A stretch of DNA of 64,000 nucleotides. Origin: Aliarcobacter faecis. Its GTDB lineage: Bacteria > Campylobacterota > Campylobacteria > Campylobacterales > Arcobacteraceae. Under the pieces are notes generated by a model. The model was not told where the DNA came from, made no database searches, and worked only from the letters and a program-made list of their open reading frames with translations. The translations under genes were made by a program, and so were the position numbers. This document shows positions 1 through 8,313 of this stretch, in pieces (position 1 is the first letter of the stretch; the number at the start of each line of letters is the position of its first letter). The stretch spans positions 2,232,001-2,296,000 of the forward strand of contig NZ_CP053837.1 in the NCBI RefSeq assembly GCF_013201705.1, read 5' to 3'.

Positions 1-1
1 T

Positions 2-1189
2 GGTTTTTGTGAACCTACTTGTCCATCAAATGAACTTACATTAACTCCAAGACAAAGAATTGTAATAAATAGAGAGATTTCAAGACTTGAAAATATGGGA
101 AATACAAAAGAGGCAAAAGAGTATAAAGCTTTATACCAATATGATGGAATAGAAACTTGTGCAACATGTAGTTTATGTTCAACTGCCTGTCCTGTAAAAA
201 TAGATACAGGAAATTTAACAAAACATTTAAGAGCTGAACAATTAACTTCAAAAGATAAGAGTATTGCAAATTTTGTAGCAAATAATTTTAGTACAACATT
301 AAAAGGTGTCAGATTTGGACTAAAAAGTGCAAATCTTATGCATAAAGTTTTAGGCACTTCTAACATGCAAAAATTTACTAAAACTTTGAGAACTATAAGT
401 AAAAACAAAGTTCCAAAATGGTCAATAACTATGCCAAAAGCTATAAGTATAAACTTAAACTTTGAACAAAAACAAAGAGATAAAAAAGTAGTTTATTTCC
501 CATCTTGCTTAAATAGAACTATGGGATTAAACTCTATATCAAAAGAAGATAAGGAGCTTTTTGATGTTACAGTTGAATTATTACAAAAAGCCAATTATCA
601 AATAATTTTCCCAAATAATTTATCAAATCTTTGTTGTGGTATGCCATTTAGTTCAAAAGGGTTTAATGAAGCATCTAGTACAAAATCCTTGCAACTAGAA
701 GAGTCTCTTTTAAATGCAAGTGAATTTGGAGAGTATCCAATTTTATGTGATACAAGTCCCTGTACTAAAAAAATGATAGAGAGTTTTTCACATAAATTAT
801 CAATTTATGAACCAATAGATTTTACTTTGGAGTTTTTAACAAAAGAGTTAGATTTTACTCCTATTGATGAACCAATAACTATTCATACAACTTGTAGTTC
901 AAGAAAAATGAACTTAGAAGATAAATTCAAAACATTAGCACAATTATGTTCAACAACTGTAATTATCCCATCAGATGTTAAATGTTGTGGATTTGCAGGA
1001 GATAGAGGGTTCAATTTTCCAGAATTAAATAGTTCAGCTTTAAGATATTTAAAAGAGCAAACAGCTAATGCTAAAATGGCATTTTCTACAAGTAAAACTT
1101 GTGAAATAGGATTAAGTGAAAGTTCTGGACTTGATTATAACTCTATTTTTTATCTAGTAAATCAAGTTACAAAAGTTAAAAGTTCATAA
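2..1189 (+). CDS. D-lactate dehydrogenase/FAD-linked oxidase, C-terminal part (5' truncated)
   Basis: The frame is open from the first bases of the window, so this is the C-terminal part of a larger protein. It opens with a Cys-rich motif (GFCEPTCPS) and has a second Fe-S motif (CATCSLCSTACP) about 45 residues later, the two-cluster pattern of Fe-S flavoprotein D-lactate or glycolate dehydrogenases. Two CCG-type motifs follow (LCCGMPFSSKG and KCCGFAGDRGF). The missing N-terminus should carry the FAD-binding domain. Such enzymes oxidise D-lactate at the membrane and feed electrons to quinone or cytochrome. The first in-frame ATG, at 95, is internal to the domain and is not the true start. Substrate assignment is from family resemblance only. 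Confidence 0.8.
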   Translation, partial: GFCEPTCPSNELTLTPRQRIVINREISRLENMGNTKEAKEYKALYQYDGIETCATCSLCSTACPVKIDTGNLTKHLRAEQLTSKDKSIANFVANNFSTTLKGVRFGLKSANLMHKVLGTSNMQKFTKTLRTISKNKVPKWSITMPKAISINLNFEQKQRDKKVVYFPSCLNRTMGLNSISKEDKELFDVTVELLQKANYQIIFPNNLSNLCCGMPFSSKGFNEASSTKSLQLEESLLNASEFGEYPILCDTSPCTKKMIESFSHKLSIYEPIDFTLEFLTKELDFTPIDEPITIHTTCSSRKMNLEDKFKTLAQLCSTTVIIPSDVKCCGFAGDRGFNFPELNSSALRYLKEQTANAKMAFSTSKTCEIGLSESSGLDYNSIFYLVNQVTKVKSS

Positions 1190-1263
1190 TATTTACTCCT
1201 TTCAAACCTGATATTTACATTTTTTTTGATAAAATATCTACTTTATGTAAAGAAAGGACTATT

Positions 1264-2085
1264 ATGAAGAAACTTCTATTATCACTATTTATTGGCTCTA
1301 GCTTATTATATGCAGCACAAAATGGTATTGCAATTATTGTAAATGATGAGCCAATCACAATTTATGATATTGAAAAAACAATCTCTGTAAATAAAATCTC
1401 AAAAAATGAGGCTGTTAGTTATCTAATAGATAAAGCACTTTATGATCAACAAGTTGAAAAATACAATATTACAGCAGATATTTTTGAAATAAATGACTAT
1501 ATTGAAAAACTTGCAAACTCAAATGGTATGGATATTTATACATTTAAATCTATTGTAAAACAAGAGTATCCAAATTATGAAGTATTTGAAAATGAAGCAA
1601 AAAATGCTGTAATTAGACAAAAACTAATTCAACAAATTATAAAAGGGCAATTAGCAGTTGCAACAGATGAAGATATGGAGTTGTATTATGAAAAAAATAA
1701 AAACAAATACACAAGTGCAAAAAACTTTGAGGTAATTCAATACATTTCAAAAAATAAAAATAGCTTAAATCAAGTTATTCAAAATCCAATGTTAAATTCT
1801 GGTGAAGTTACAAAATCTTCATTAAATTTAGATGCTTCTAATCTTCCTCCACAATTTCAATATATCTTAAATAATACAAAAGATAGCACTTTTACACCAA
1901 TTTTTACTGCTGATAAAAACTTTGTAACAATGTTTATTGTAAAAAGAAGTGGAACAACTACTCAATCTTTTGAAGCAGCAAAAGCAAAAATATTTAATGA
2001 TATTATGATGCAAAGAGAACAATCATTTTTAAAAGAGCATTTTGAAAAACAAAAATTAACAGCAGATATAAAAGTATTAAAATAA
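1264..2085 (+). CDS. SurA-like periplasmic chaperone/peptidyl-prolyl isomerase
   Basis: This 273-residue protein begins with a signal peptide (about residues 1-18, cleavage after LLYAA). A SurA N-terminal domain follows, recognisable by the start [19 protein letters not shown] and a helical region to about residue 150. The last 100 residues resemble a degenerate parvulin-type domain. Family members escort outer-membrane proteins through the periplasm. An AAAGGA ribosome site precedes the ATG. It lies 11 bases upstream of gatB on the same strand, so the two are probably co-transcribed. Whether it has isomerase activity cannot be told from the sequence. Confidence 0.8.
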   Translation: MKKLLLSLFIGSSLLYAAQNGIAIIVNDEPITIYDIEKTISVNKISKNEAVSYLIDKALYDQQVEKYNITADIFEINDYIEKLANSNGMDIYTFKSIVKQEYPNYEVFENEAKNAVIRQKLIQQIIKGQLAVATDEDMELYYEKNKNKYTSAKNFEVIQYISKNKNSLNQVIQNPMLNSGEVTKSSLNLDASNLPPQFQYILNNTKDSTFTPIFTADKNFVTMFIVKRSGTTTQSFEAAKAKIFNDIMMQREQSFLKEHFEKQKLTADIKVLK

Positions 2086-2096
2086 GGATTATAAAT

Positions 2097-3533
2097 ATGT
2101 CAAGTATGTTTGAAACAGTAATTGGTTTAGAAGTTCATGCACAATTAAATACAAAAAGTAAACTATTTTGTTCTTGTGCTACAAGTTTTGGAGAAGAAGC
2201 AAATAGCAATACTTGTCCTACTTGTTTAGCCCTTCCTGGTGGTTTACCTGTATTAAATAAAGAGGCTGTTCATAAAGCAATTATGCTAGGAACTGCTCTA
2301 AATTCAAAAATAAATCAAGTATCAATTTTTAATAGAAAAAACTATTTCTACCCAGATTTACCAACTGGTTATCAAATATCTCAACTAGAGATTCCAGTTG
2401 TTGGATTGGGAGAGTTAATAATAGATTTTCCAGATGGAAGAAGTAAAACTATAGGAGTAACTAGAGCACACCTTGAAAATGATGCAGGAAAAAATATCCA
2501 TAGTGGTAACCACTCACAAGTTGATTTAAATAGAGCTGGAACTCCTCTTTTAGAAATAGTTTCTGAACCTGATATGAGAAGTGCTGAAGAGGCTATTTTA
2601 TATCTAAAAAAACTTCACTCAATTGTAAGATATATAGGAATTAGTGATGCAAATATGCAAGAAGGCTCTTTTAGATGTGATGTGAATGTATCTATTCGTC
2701 CAAAAGGTGATACTAAATTTTACACAAGATGTGAAATAAAAAATATGAACTCATTTAGATTTATCGAAAAAGCTATCACTTATGAAGTAAATAGACAAAT
2801 AGAAGCTTGGGAAGATGGAGTTTATGAAGAGACTATTGTTCAAGAAACAAGACTTTTTGATACAACTACAGGAGAAACAAGATCTATGAGAGGGAAAGAA
2901 GATGCTGCGGATTATAGATATTTCCCAGATCCTGATCTACTTCCTTTAATTATTTCTGATGAAATGTTAAAAGAGTATTCAAAAATTCCAGAACTTCCAG
3001 ATGAAAAAAAAGCTAGATTTGTAAAAGAGTATGGATTAAAAGAGTATGATGCTTCAGTAATCACTTCTAGCTTAGAAATGGCAAACTATTTTGATGATAT
3101 GATGAGTGAAGGAGTTAGTGCAAAGAATGCAGTAACTTGGCTAACTGTTGAACTTCAAGGAAGACTTAAAGAAGGTGTTACAATAGAGCAATCGCCAATT
3201 TGTGCAAAAACTTTAGCTTTAATAGTAAAAAGAATTGAAGATAGTACAATCTCTGGAAAAGCAGCAAAAGAGGTTTTAGATTATTTAATTGAAAACTCTT
3301 CAAATAATGTTGATGAAGCTATTGAAAAATTAGGGCTTAAACAAGTTAGTGATGATGGGGCTTTATTAGCAATAATTGATGAAATTTTAAATGCAAACCA
3401 AGATAAAGTAGCTGAATATAAAGCTGGGAAAGAGAAAATGTTTGCATTTTTTGTAGGTCAAACTATGAAAGCAAGTAAAGGTAGTGCGAATCCAAATAGA
3501 GTAAATGAATTAATAAAAGAGAGATTATCTTAA
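2097..3533 (+). CDS. gatB: Asp-tRNA(Asn)/Glu-tRNA(Gln) amidotransferase subunit B
   Basis: At 478 residues this is a full-length GatB. The N-terminus has the family signature [21 protein letters not shown]. Zinc-site cysteines lie in CSCATSF and CPTCLALPG. The core has the [11 protein letters not shown] and [17 protein letters not shown] motifs, followed by a helical domain and the C-terminal YqeY-like tail. With GatA and GatC it amidates mischarged Glu-tRNA(Gln) and Asp-tRNA(Asn), which is essential where GlnRS or AsnRS is lacking. GatA and GatC are not in this window. The ATG at 2097 has AAGGAT upstream. An in-frame ATG three codons later is an alternative. gpsA follows with no gap. Confidence 0.97.
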   Translation: MSSMFETVIGLEVHAQLNTKSKLFCSCATSFGEEANSNTCPTCLALPGGLPVLNKEAVHKAIMLGTALNSKINQVSIFNRKNYFYPDLPTGYQISQLEIPVVGLGELIIDFPDGRSKTIGVTRAHLENDAGKNIHSGNHSQVDLNRAGTPLLEIVSEPDMRSAEEAILYLKKLHSIVRYIGISDANMQEGSFRCDVNVSIRPKGDTKFYTRCEIKNMNSFRFIEKAITYEVNRQIEAWEDGVYEETIVQETRLFDTTTGETRSMRGKEDAADYRYFPDPDLLPLIISDEMLKEYSKIPELPDEKKARFVKEYGLKEYDASVITSSLEMANYFDDMMSEGVSAKNAVTWLTVELQGRLKEGVTIEQSPICAKTLALIVKRIEDSTISGKAAKEVLDYLIENSSNNVDEAIEKLGLKQVSDDGALLAIIDEILNANQDKVAEYKAGKEKMFAFFVGQTMKASKGSANPNRVNELIKERLS

Positions 3534-4430
3534 ATGAAAGAAGGTGCAATTGCCGTTATTGGGGCAGGGAAATGGGGACAAGCTCTCCATTTTGCCCTAA
3601 GCCAAAAACAAGAGTGTTATATTACTTCAAGAACAAAAAGAGAGATTAAAAACTTTGTTGATTTGGATTTTGCACTATCTTGTGAATATTTGGTAATTGC
3701 AATTCCAACTCAAGAAATAAGAGTTTGGCTTGAAGAAAATTTTAAATTTAATAATCAAAAAATATTAGTTGCAAGTAAAGGGATAGAGGCTTCAAGCGGG
3801 GCTTTTTTAAATGATATCTACTCAAATTTTGTACCAAATGAAAATATTGGATTTATCTCTGGTCCTTCATTTGCTACTGAAGTTATAAAAGCACTACCTT
3901 GTGCTTTAGTTATAAACTCTTATTCAAAAAATATTTATGAAGAGTTTAGTAAATTTTTCCCAAATTTTATAAAAACATATTATAGTTCAGATGTAATTGG
4001 TGCTGAAATTGCAGGAGCTTATAAAAATGTTTTAGCAATTGCAAGTGGAATTTGTGAAGGATTAAATCTTGGAAAAAATGCTCAAGCTTCACTAATAGCT
4101 AGAGGTTTAGTTGAAATGCAAAGATTTGGAAAATATTTTGGAGCAAAAAAGATGACTTTTTTAGGGCTTAGTGGCGCTGGAGACCTATTTTTAACTGCAA
4201 ATTCAACTATGAGTAGAAACTTCCGAGTAGGGCTAGGACTTGCTAAAAATCAGACTTTAGATACTATTTTAAAAGAGTTAGGAGAAGTAGCTGAAGGAGT
4301 TAAAACTGCAAATGCAATAGATAAGTTATCAAAGCAATATGAGATTTATACGCCTATTGCAAAAGAGGTAAAACTCATCTTAGATGGTAAAAATCCACAA
4401 GATAGTTTAAAAGATTTACTAAAAAACTAA
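3534..4430 (+). CDS. gpsA: NAD(P)-dependent glycerol-3-phosphate dehydrogenase
   Basis: The 298-residue protein starts with a Rossmann dinucleotide motif (AVIGAGKWGQAL) and contains the GpsA motifs SKGIE, GPSFATEV, AGAYKNVLAIASG (with the catalytic lysine) and LSGAGDLFLT. It reduces dihydroxyacetone phosphate to sn-glycerol-3-phosphate for phospholipid synthesis in the cytoplasm. Its ATG follows the gatB stop directly, so translational coupling is likely. It is slightly shorter than the E. coli enzyme, and all catalytic blocks are present. The gene converges with the HxlR gene, leaving a single base between the two stop codons. Confidence 0.96.
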   Translation: MKEGAIAVIGAGKWGQALHFALSQKQECYITSRTKREIKNFVDLDFALSCEYLVIAIPTQEIRVWLEENFKFNNQKILVASKGIEASSGAFLNDIYSNFVPNENIGFISGPSFATEVIKALPCALVINSYSKNIYEEFSKFFPNFIKTYYSSDVIGAEIAGAYKNVLAIASGICEGLNLGKNAQASLIARGLVEMQRFGKYFGAKKMTFLGLSGAGDLFLTANSTMSRNFRVGLGLAKNQTLDTILKELGEVAEGVKTANAIDKLSKQYEIYTPIAKEVKLILDGKNPQDSLKDLLKN

Positions 4431-4431
4431 A

Positions 4432-4770
4432 CTATCTTTTTTTATGATTATCTCCCCACAAATAAAGCTGTTTAATAATAGGTTTTAAACTTTTTCCATA
4501 TTCAGTCAATGAATACTCAACTTTTGGTGGAACAATAGGATAAACTTCTCTATGAACTATCTCATCAATTTCCAACTCTCTTAACTTCTGAATTAACATC
4601 TTTTGAGTAGCTTTTGGTAATAATTTTTGTAGTTCATTAAATCTTTTTTTTTCATCTTTTAAATACCAAATTATCAAAATCTTCCATTTTCCTGTCAATA
4701 CATCAATTGCTGTTTCAACTGGACATTTAAACTCTTTATCTATATTAATTTTACTCTTTTTTTTAATCAT
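4432..4770 (-). CDS. HxlR-family winged-helix transcriptional regulator
   Basis: This 112-residue protein has the HxlR pattern: an N-terminal cysteine before the first helix (FKCPVETAIDVLTGKWKILIIWYL), a recognition segment (RFNELQKLLPKATQKMLIQKLRELE), and a beta-wing around VPPKVEYSLTEYGKSL. Cys16 corresponds to the redox- or quinone-sensing cysteine of YodB/HypR-type members; that role is inferred. The gene is divergent from the YhdH-type oxidoreductase at 4881. An inverted repeat lies between them, so it probably controls that gene and itself. Confidence 0.88.
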   Translation of the reverse strand: MIKKKSKINIDKEFKCPVETAIDVLTGKWKILIIWYLKDEKKRFNELQKLLPKATQKMLIQKLRELEIDEIVHREVYPIVPPKVEYSLTEYGKSLKPIIKQLYLWGDNHKKR

Positions 4771-4785
4771 ATTTTACTCCAAAAG

Positions 4786-4818
4786 TATCTTTTTAGTAAG
4801 TACCTTTCTTAAAAGATA
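4786..4818. promoter_or_regulatory. Candidate operator between the divergent HxlR and oxidoreductase genes
   Basis: TATCTTTT at 4786-4793 is the exact reverse complement of AAAAGATA at 4811-4818, with a 17-base spacer. It is centred in the 110-base divergent intergenic region. The position suits an HxlR dimer site. The arms are AT-rich, so chance cannot be excluded. Confidence 0.4.
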
Positions 4819-4880
4819 GTTCTTGCTCTTTTAAAGTATTTTAGCTAAAGTTTTAAATCAAAAAGTTAAAAGGAGAGAAA

Positions 4881-5864
4881 ATGAAAGCTTTTGTTGTAGA
4901 AAAAGATAATAATAATGAAATTATTTCAAATGTAAAAGAGTTTCTAAAACCAATTTGTGATGATAATGAAGTTTTAATAAAAGTAACTTACTCTAGCTTA
5001 AATTATAAAGATGCACTTAGTTCTATTGGTCATGTAGGAGTTACAAAAGTTTTTCCTCATATTACAGGAGTTGATGTTGTTGGAGTTATTGAAGAATCAA
5101 AATCAACAATATTCAAAGTAGGGCAAAGAGTAATAGTTACAGGATATGATTTAGGAATGAATACAAATGGTGGTCATGCTCAATTTGTAAAAGTTCCAGC
5201 TTCTTGGGTTATTAAAACTCCTGATTCTATTAGTGATAAAGAGATTATGGCGTATGGAACAGCTGGATTAACTGCAGCATTAAGTATTCAAGAACTTTTA
5301 AAAAATGGCATAAATCCTGAGGATAGCTCTATTTTAGTTACTGGTTCAACAGGTGGAGTTGGTTCAATATCTATTGCAATTTTAAGTAAACTTGGATTTA
5401 ATGTAGTTGCTATTACAACAAAAAGTGATAAAAGTACCTATTTAAAAAGCCTTGGAGCAAATGAAATAATCCTACTTGAAGATTTTATGCAAAACTCTTC
5501 TAAACCTTTATTAGCTACAAAATATGATGCCATTATAGACACTGTAGGTGGAGATATTTTAGCTCAAGCTTTAAAAACTTTAAAATATGATGGGGTAGCA
5601 ACTTGTTGTGGGCTTACAGCTTCTGCAATTCTAAATACAAATGTTTACCCTTTTATATTAAGAGGTGCTAGACTTATTGGAATTGATAGTGTTGAGTGTA
5701 AATTAGAAAAGAAAGAAGCTGCTTGGGAAAAACTTGCAGGTTATTGGAGTGTAGATTGTTTAGAAAATATCATCAAAGAGATCTCTTTAGATGAGATAAA
5801 AGATGTTTATTCTAAACTTTTAGATGGAAAAGCTAGTGGTAGATATGTAGTAAAAATAGCGTAA
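4881..5864 (+). CDS. YhdH/AcuI-type NADPH-dependent MDR oxidoreductase
   Basis: The 327-residue protein belongs to the zinc-free medium-chain dehydrogenase/reductase superfamily, YhdH/YhfP branch. Features are SSLNYKDALSSIGHVGV near the N-terminus, the PHITGVDVVGVI segment, the nucleotide-binding motif VTGSTGGVGSISIAIL (about residues 155-170) and the end GRYVVKI. Members reduce acrylyl-CoA or quinone-like electrophiles with NADPH. AAAAGGAGAG precedes the ATG. Divergence from an HxlR regulator with a sensor-like cysteine suggests induction by reactive electrophiles or quinones, which is inference. Confidence 0.85.
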   Translation: MKAFVVEKDNNNEIISNVKEFLKPICDDNEVLIKVTYSSLNYKDALSSIGHVGVTKVFPHITGVDVVGVIEESKSTIFKVGQRVIVTGYDLGMNTNGGHAQFVKVPASWVIKTPDSISDKEIMAYGTAGLTAALSIQELLKNGINPEDSSILVTGSTGGVGSISIAILSKLGFNVVAITTKSDKSTYLKSLGANEIILLEDFMQNSSKPLLATKYDAIIDTVGGDILAQALKTLKYDGVATCCGLTASAILNTNVYPFILRGARLIGIDSVECKLEKKEAAWEKLAGYWSVDCLENIIKEISLDEIKDVYSKLLDGKASGRYVVKIA

Positions 5865-5868
5865 GCTA

Positions 5869-6261
5869 TTAAGCTACATTTATCTCTTTATTTTCAACTT
5901 TTTGACTATATATAGTCTCTTCTCCTGAAGCTAAAATTTTTGCTTGCTCTACCCATGAAAATTCTTCTATAGAGTTCTCAGCATTTATTGAAGCTCCAAT
6001 AGTTACACAATCTTCATTTGTCCATTCAGATATTTGTTTAAAGCTATTTATTCCCATTCTATTTAATTCAAATTCAAATTTTGAGTCAATACCCTTAATC
6101 TTTTTTAAATTATCTTTTACTGGCTTCTGAACAGCTAATTTTTTATCTTTATTAGTCTCTTCTTTAGAACTTCTTCCCTTACCTATTATATAACCAATTA
6201 ATATTCCTATAATCAAAGCTATAAAAAGATTTAAAACAATTTGTAAAGCTATTTCAAACAT
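5869..6261 (-). CDS. Membrane-anchored small protein with helix-hairpin-helix-like domain
   Basis: This 130-residue protein has one transmembrane helix (about residues 5-27, ending in GYIIGKG), a Lys-rich linker, and a soluble domain. The domain pattern (LKKIKGIDSKFEFELNRMGINSFKQISEWT) resembles the helix-hairpin-helix proteins annotated as flap-endonuclease-like 5' nucleases. In such proteins the fold is usually a fusion or interaction module with no proven nuclease activity. Its ATG directly follows the stop of the OmpA-like gene, so they share a transcript. Function is unknown; a role in envelope organisation is a guess from the neighbour. Confidence 0.55.
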   Translation of the reverse strand: MFEIALQIVLNLFIALIIGILIGYIIGKGRSSKEETNKDKKLAVQKPVKDNLKKIKGIDSKFEFELNRMGINSFKQISEWTNEDCVTIGASINAENSIEEFSWVEQAKILASGEETIYSQKVENKEINVA

Positions 6262-7248
6262 CTATTTAACTCCTTTCTCTTTTAATAAAATCTCTACTCT
6301 TCTATTCTCTTCAGAAAGACCTAATTCATCTTCTTGTGCAATTGGAAATTTATTCCCATAACCAAATGATTTTATAGAATCTTTATTCACCCCAAATTTA
6401 ATTAAAACATCTTTAACACTAGCAGCTCTTTTATCTGATAATTGCTGATTCAAATTAGGATTTCCTTTTGAATCTGTATGTCCACCAACCTCAATATAGT
6501 AATCATGCCCTTTTAATATATTTGCAATCTCTTCTACTATTTTTATAGATTCTGGTGTTAAATTTGTACTTGCTCTTGCAAATGTAATTTTATTCTCTTT
6601 TAATATACTATTTATTTTATTTTGAACATCAATAATTGTAACAGCTTCTGGAATATCCGTTTTATTTATAGATACATCTTTTTCAACAATACTTTTTATC
6701 TCTTCTATTTGTTTCTCTATTGTTTCTTGATCTTTTACTATAGCTTTTATATTTAAAGAAGCATTTAAATTATTTTTTAAACTAATATTTTCTAACTCTT
6801 GTATAGCCTCTTGACTATTCATATCTGCTATAACTTTTAAACCTTCACTATTATAAATAATTTTAGCACCATTTATAGACTCTTCTTTGAATTTATCAAT
6901 AAAAGGTTTAACTCTTTCTAAAAATGGATAATCAATTACAACTCCATCTTCAAATAATATAGAATTCCCTTCTTGATCAATTCCTAAACTATTTAAAACT
7001 ATTTTCAAATCATTATTATTTGGGAATAATCCATTTAATACTAAAATGTCATTACTCTTTTCTATACTAAAATTAAAGGGTATATTTTTAGACTCTTTTG
7101 AAAAGAAAGAGCTAATCTTCTTATTCATAGATGAAAAAATATTTTCTTTATTACTATTCGTACTTGAATAATCAAAATTATAAATAGTAATTACATTCAA
7201 AATGAGAAAAATTACTAAAAGATAGAGGATTTTCTTAAATAAAGACAC
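6262..7248 (-). CDS. OmpA-family protein with N-terminal membrane anchor
   Basis: The 328-residue protein has an N-terminal hydrophobic helix (about residues 7-25) and a central region of about 150 residues containing BON-like repeats (LVLNGLFPNNNDLKIVLNSLG, GAKIIYNSEGLKVIADM). A C-terminal OmpA peptidoglycan-binding domain follows, with the motif GGHTDSKGNPNLNQQLSDKRA and an ending NRRVEILLKEKG. It probably ties the inner membrane or periplasm to peptidoglycan. The layout resembles mycobacterial ArfA/OmpATb (BON plus OmpA). It sits 12 bases downstream of nrdB on the same strand and is followed directly by the helix-hairpin-helix protein. Confidence 0.8.
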   Translation of the reverse strand: MSLFKKILYLLVIFLILNVITIYNFDYSSTNSNKENIFSSMNKKISSFFSKESKNIPFNFSIEKSNDILVLNGLFPNNNDLKIVLNSLGIDQEGNSILFEDGVVIDYPFLERVKPFIDKFKEESINGAKIIYNSEGLKVIADMNSQEAIQELENISLKNNLNASLNIKAIVKDQETIEKQIEEIKSIVEKDVSINKTDIPEAVTIIDVQNKINSILKENKITFARASTNLTPESIKIVEEIANILKGHDYYIEVGGHTDSKGNPNLNQQLSDKRAASVKDVLIKFGVNKDSIKSFGYGNKFPIAQEDELGLSEENRRVEILLKEKGVK

Positions 7249-7260
7249 TTTAAACTCCTA

Positions 7261-8283
7261 TTAAAAATCATCAAAATCTATACTACCTTTTGAGTAGTTT
7301 ACTACATTTCCTTCAAAAAAATTAGTTCTTTGATCATTAAAACTTGCATATCCATCTACCCATGGAATAGGGTGTTTTACATTATATTCAGATTTATATC
7401 CTACAGCTTCAAGTCTTCTATCTGCAAGATATTCAATATATTGTCTAATAATAGCATCTGTAAAACCTAAAATTTGTCCTTGAGTAATATATGCTCCCCA
7501 AGAAGCTTCCAAATCAACTGCTTTTCTAAACATCTCTCGCACTTTTTTTTCTAAAGTTTCTGTAAAAAGATCTGGTCTCTCTTTTCTCACACTATTTATC
7601 ATATTTTGGAAAAGTATTAAATGAGTAACTTCATCTCTTTGAATAAACCTAATCATTTGAGAGCTTCCTAACATTTTCCCAGATTTTCCAAGAGCATAAA
7701 TTGCTGCAAATCCTGCATAAAAATATAAACCTTCTAAAATTTGGTTTGCAAACATAGCAAGAAGTAATTTTTCATCTGTTAATTCACCATGTGCCAAATT
7801 ATCATAAACACTTGCTATATAAGTATTTTTCTCTTTTAATTTTGTATCATTTTTCCACATATCATAGATTAAATCTGTATTATCAGAGATTGATTCAACC
7901 ATAACTGCATAAGATTTACTATGATTTGCCTCTTCATAAGATTGTCTACTTAAACAAGCATTAATTTCAGGTGCAGTTATATAAGGATTTATATTATCCA
8001 TTAAATTGTTTGTTTGTAAGCTATCCATAAAAATCAATTGGCTTAGAACTAAATCATACATTCTTTTTTCTGCTGGAGTCAAATATTTATAATCTTTTGC
8101 ATCTTGTGTCATTTGAACTTCTCTTGGGAACCAAGTATTGGCTTCCATCATATCCCATAAATTTAAAGCCCATTGATACTTCATTCTTGTAAAGTTTATC
8201 ATTCCATCAGAATCTCCACCAAAAACTCTTCTATCATTTAAACTCTCTTTTGAATCTGGGTTATAAATAATCTTTCTTTCCAT
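7261..8283 (-). CDS. nrdB: Class Ia ribonucleotide reductase, small (beta) subunit
   Basis: The 340-residue subunit carries di-iron ligand motifs EANHSKSYA and [14 protein letters not shown], and a helix with the expected radical-tyrosine context ([14 protein letters not shown]). The C-terminal tail ([12 protein letters not shown]) is the acidic tail that docks on NrdA. It houses the tyrosyl radical used for dNTP synthesis. It lies 30 bases downstream of nrdA on the same strand, forming a purB-nrdA-nrdB run. The start ATG has GGAAAGAGATGG context. Confidence 0.96.
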   Translation of the reverse strand: MERKIIYNPDSKESLNDRRVFGGDSDGMINFTRMKYQWALNLWDMMEANTWFPREVQMTQDAKDYKYLTPAEKRMYDLVLSQLIFMDSLQTNNLMDNINPYITAPEINACLSRQSYEEANHSKSYAVMVESISDNTDLIYDMWKNDTKLKEKNTYIASVYDNLAHGELTDEKLLLAMFANQILEGLYFYAGFAAIYALGKSGKMLGSSQMIRFIQRDEVTHLILFQNMINSVRKERPDLFTETLEKKVREMFRKAVDLEASWGAYITQGQILGFTDAIIRQYIEYLADRRLEAVGYKSEYNVKHPIPWVDGYASFNDQRTNFFEGNVVNYSKGSIDFDDF

Positions 8284-8313
8284 CTCTTTCCTTTATTAAA
8301 TAAAGTGTTTTGG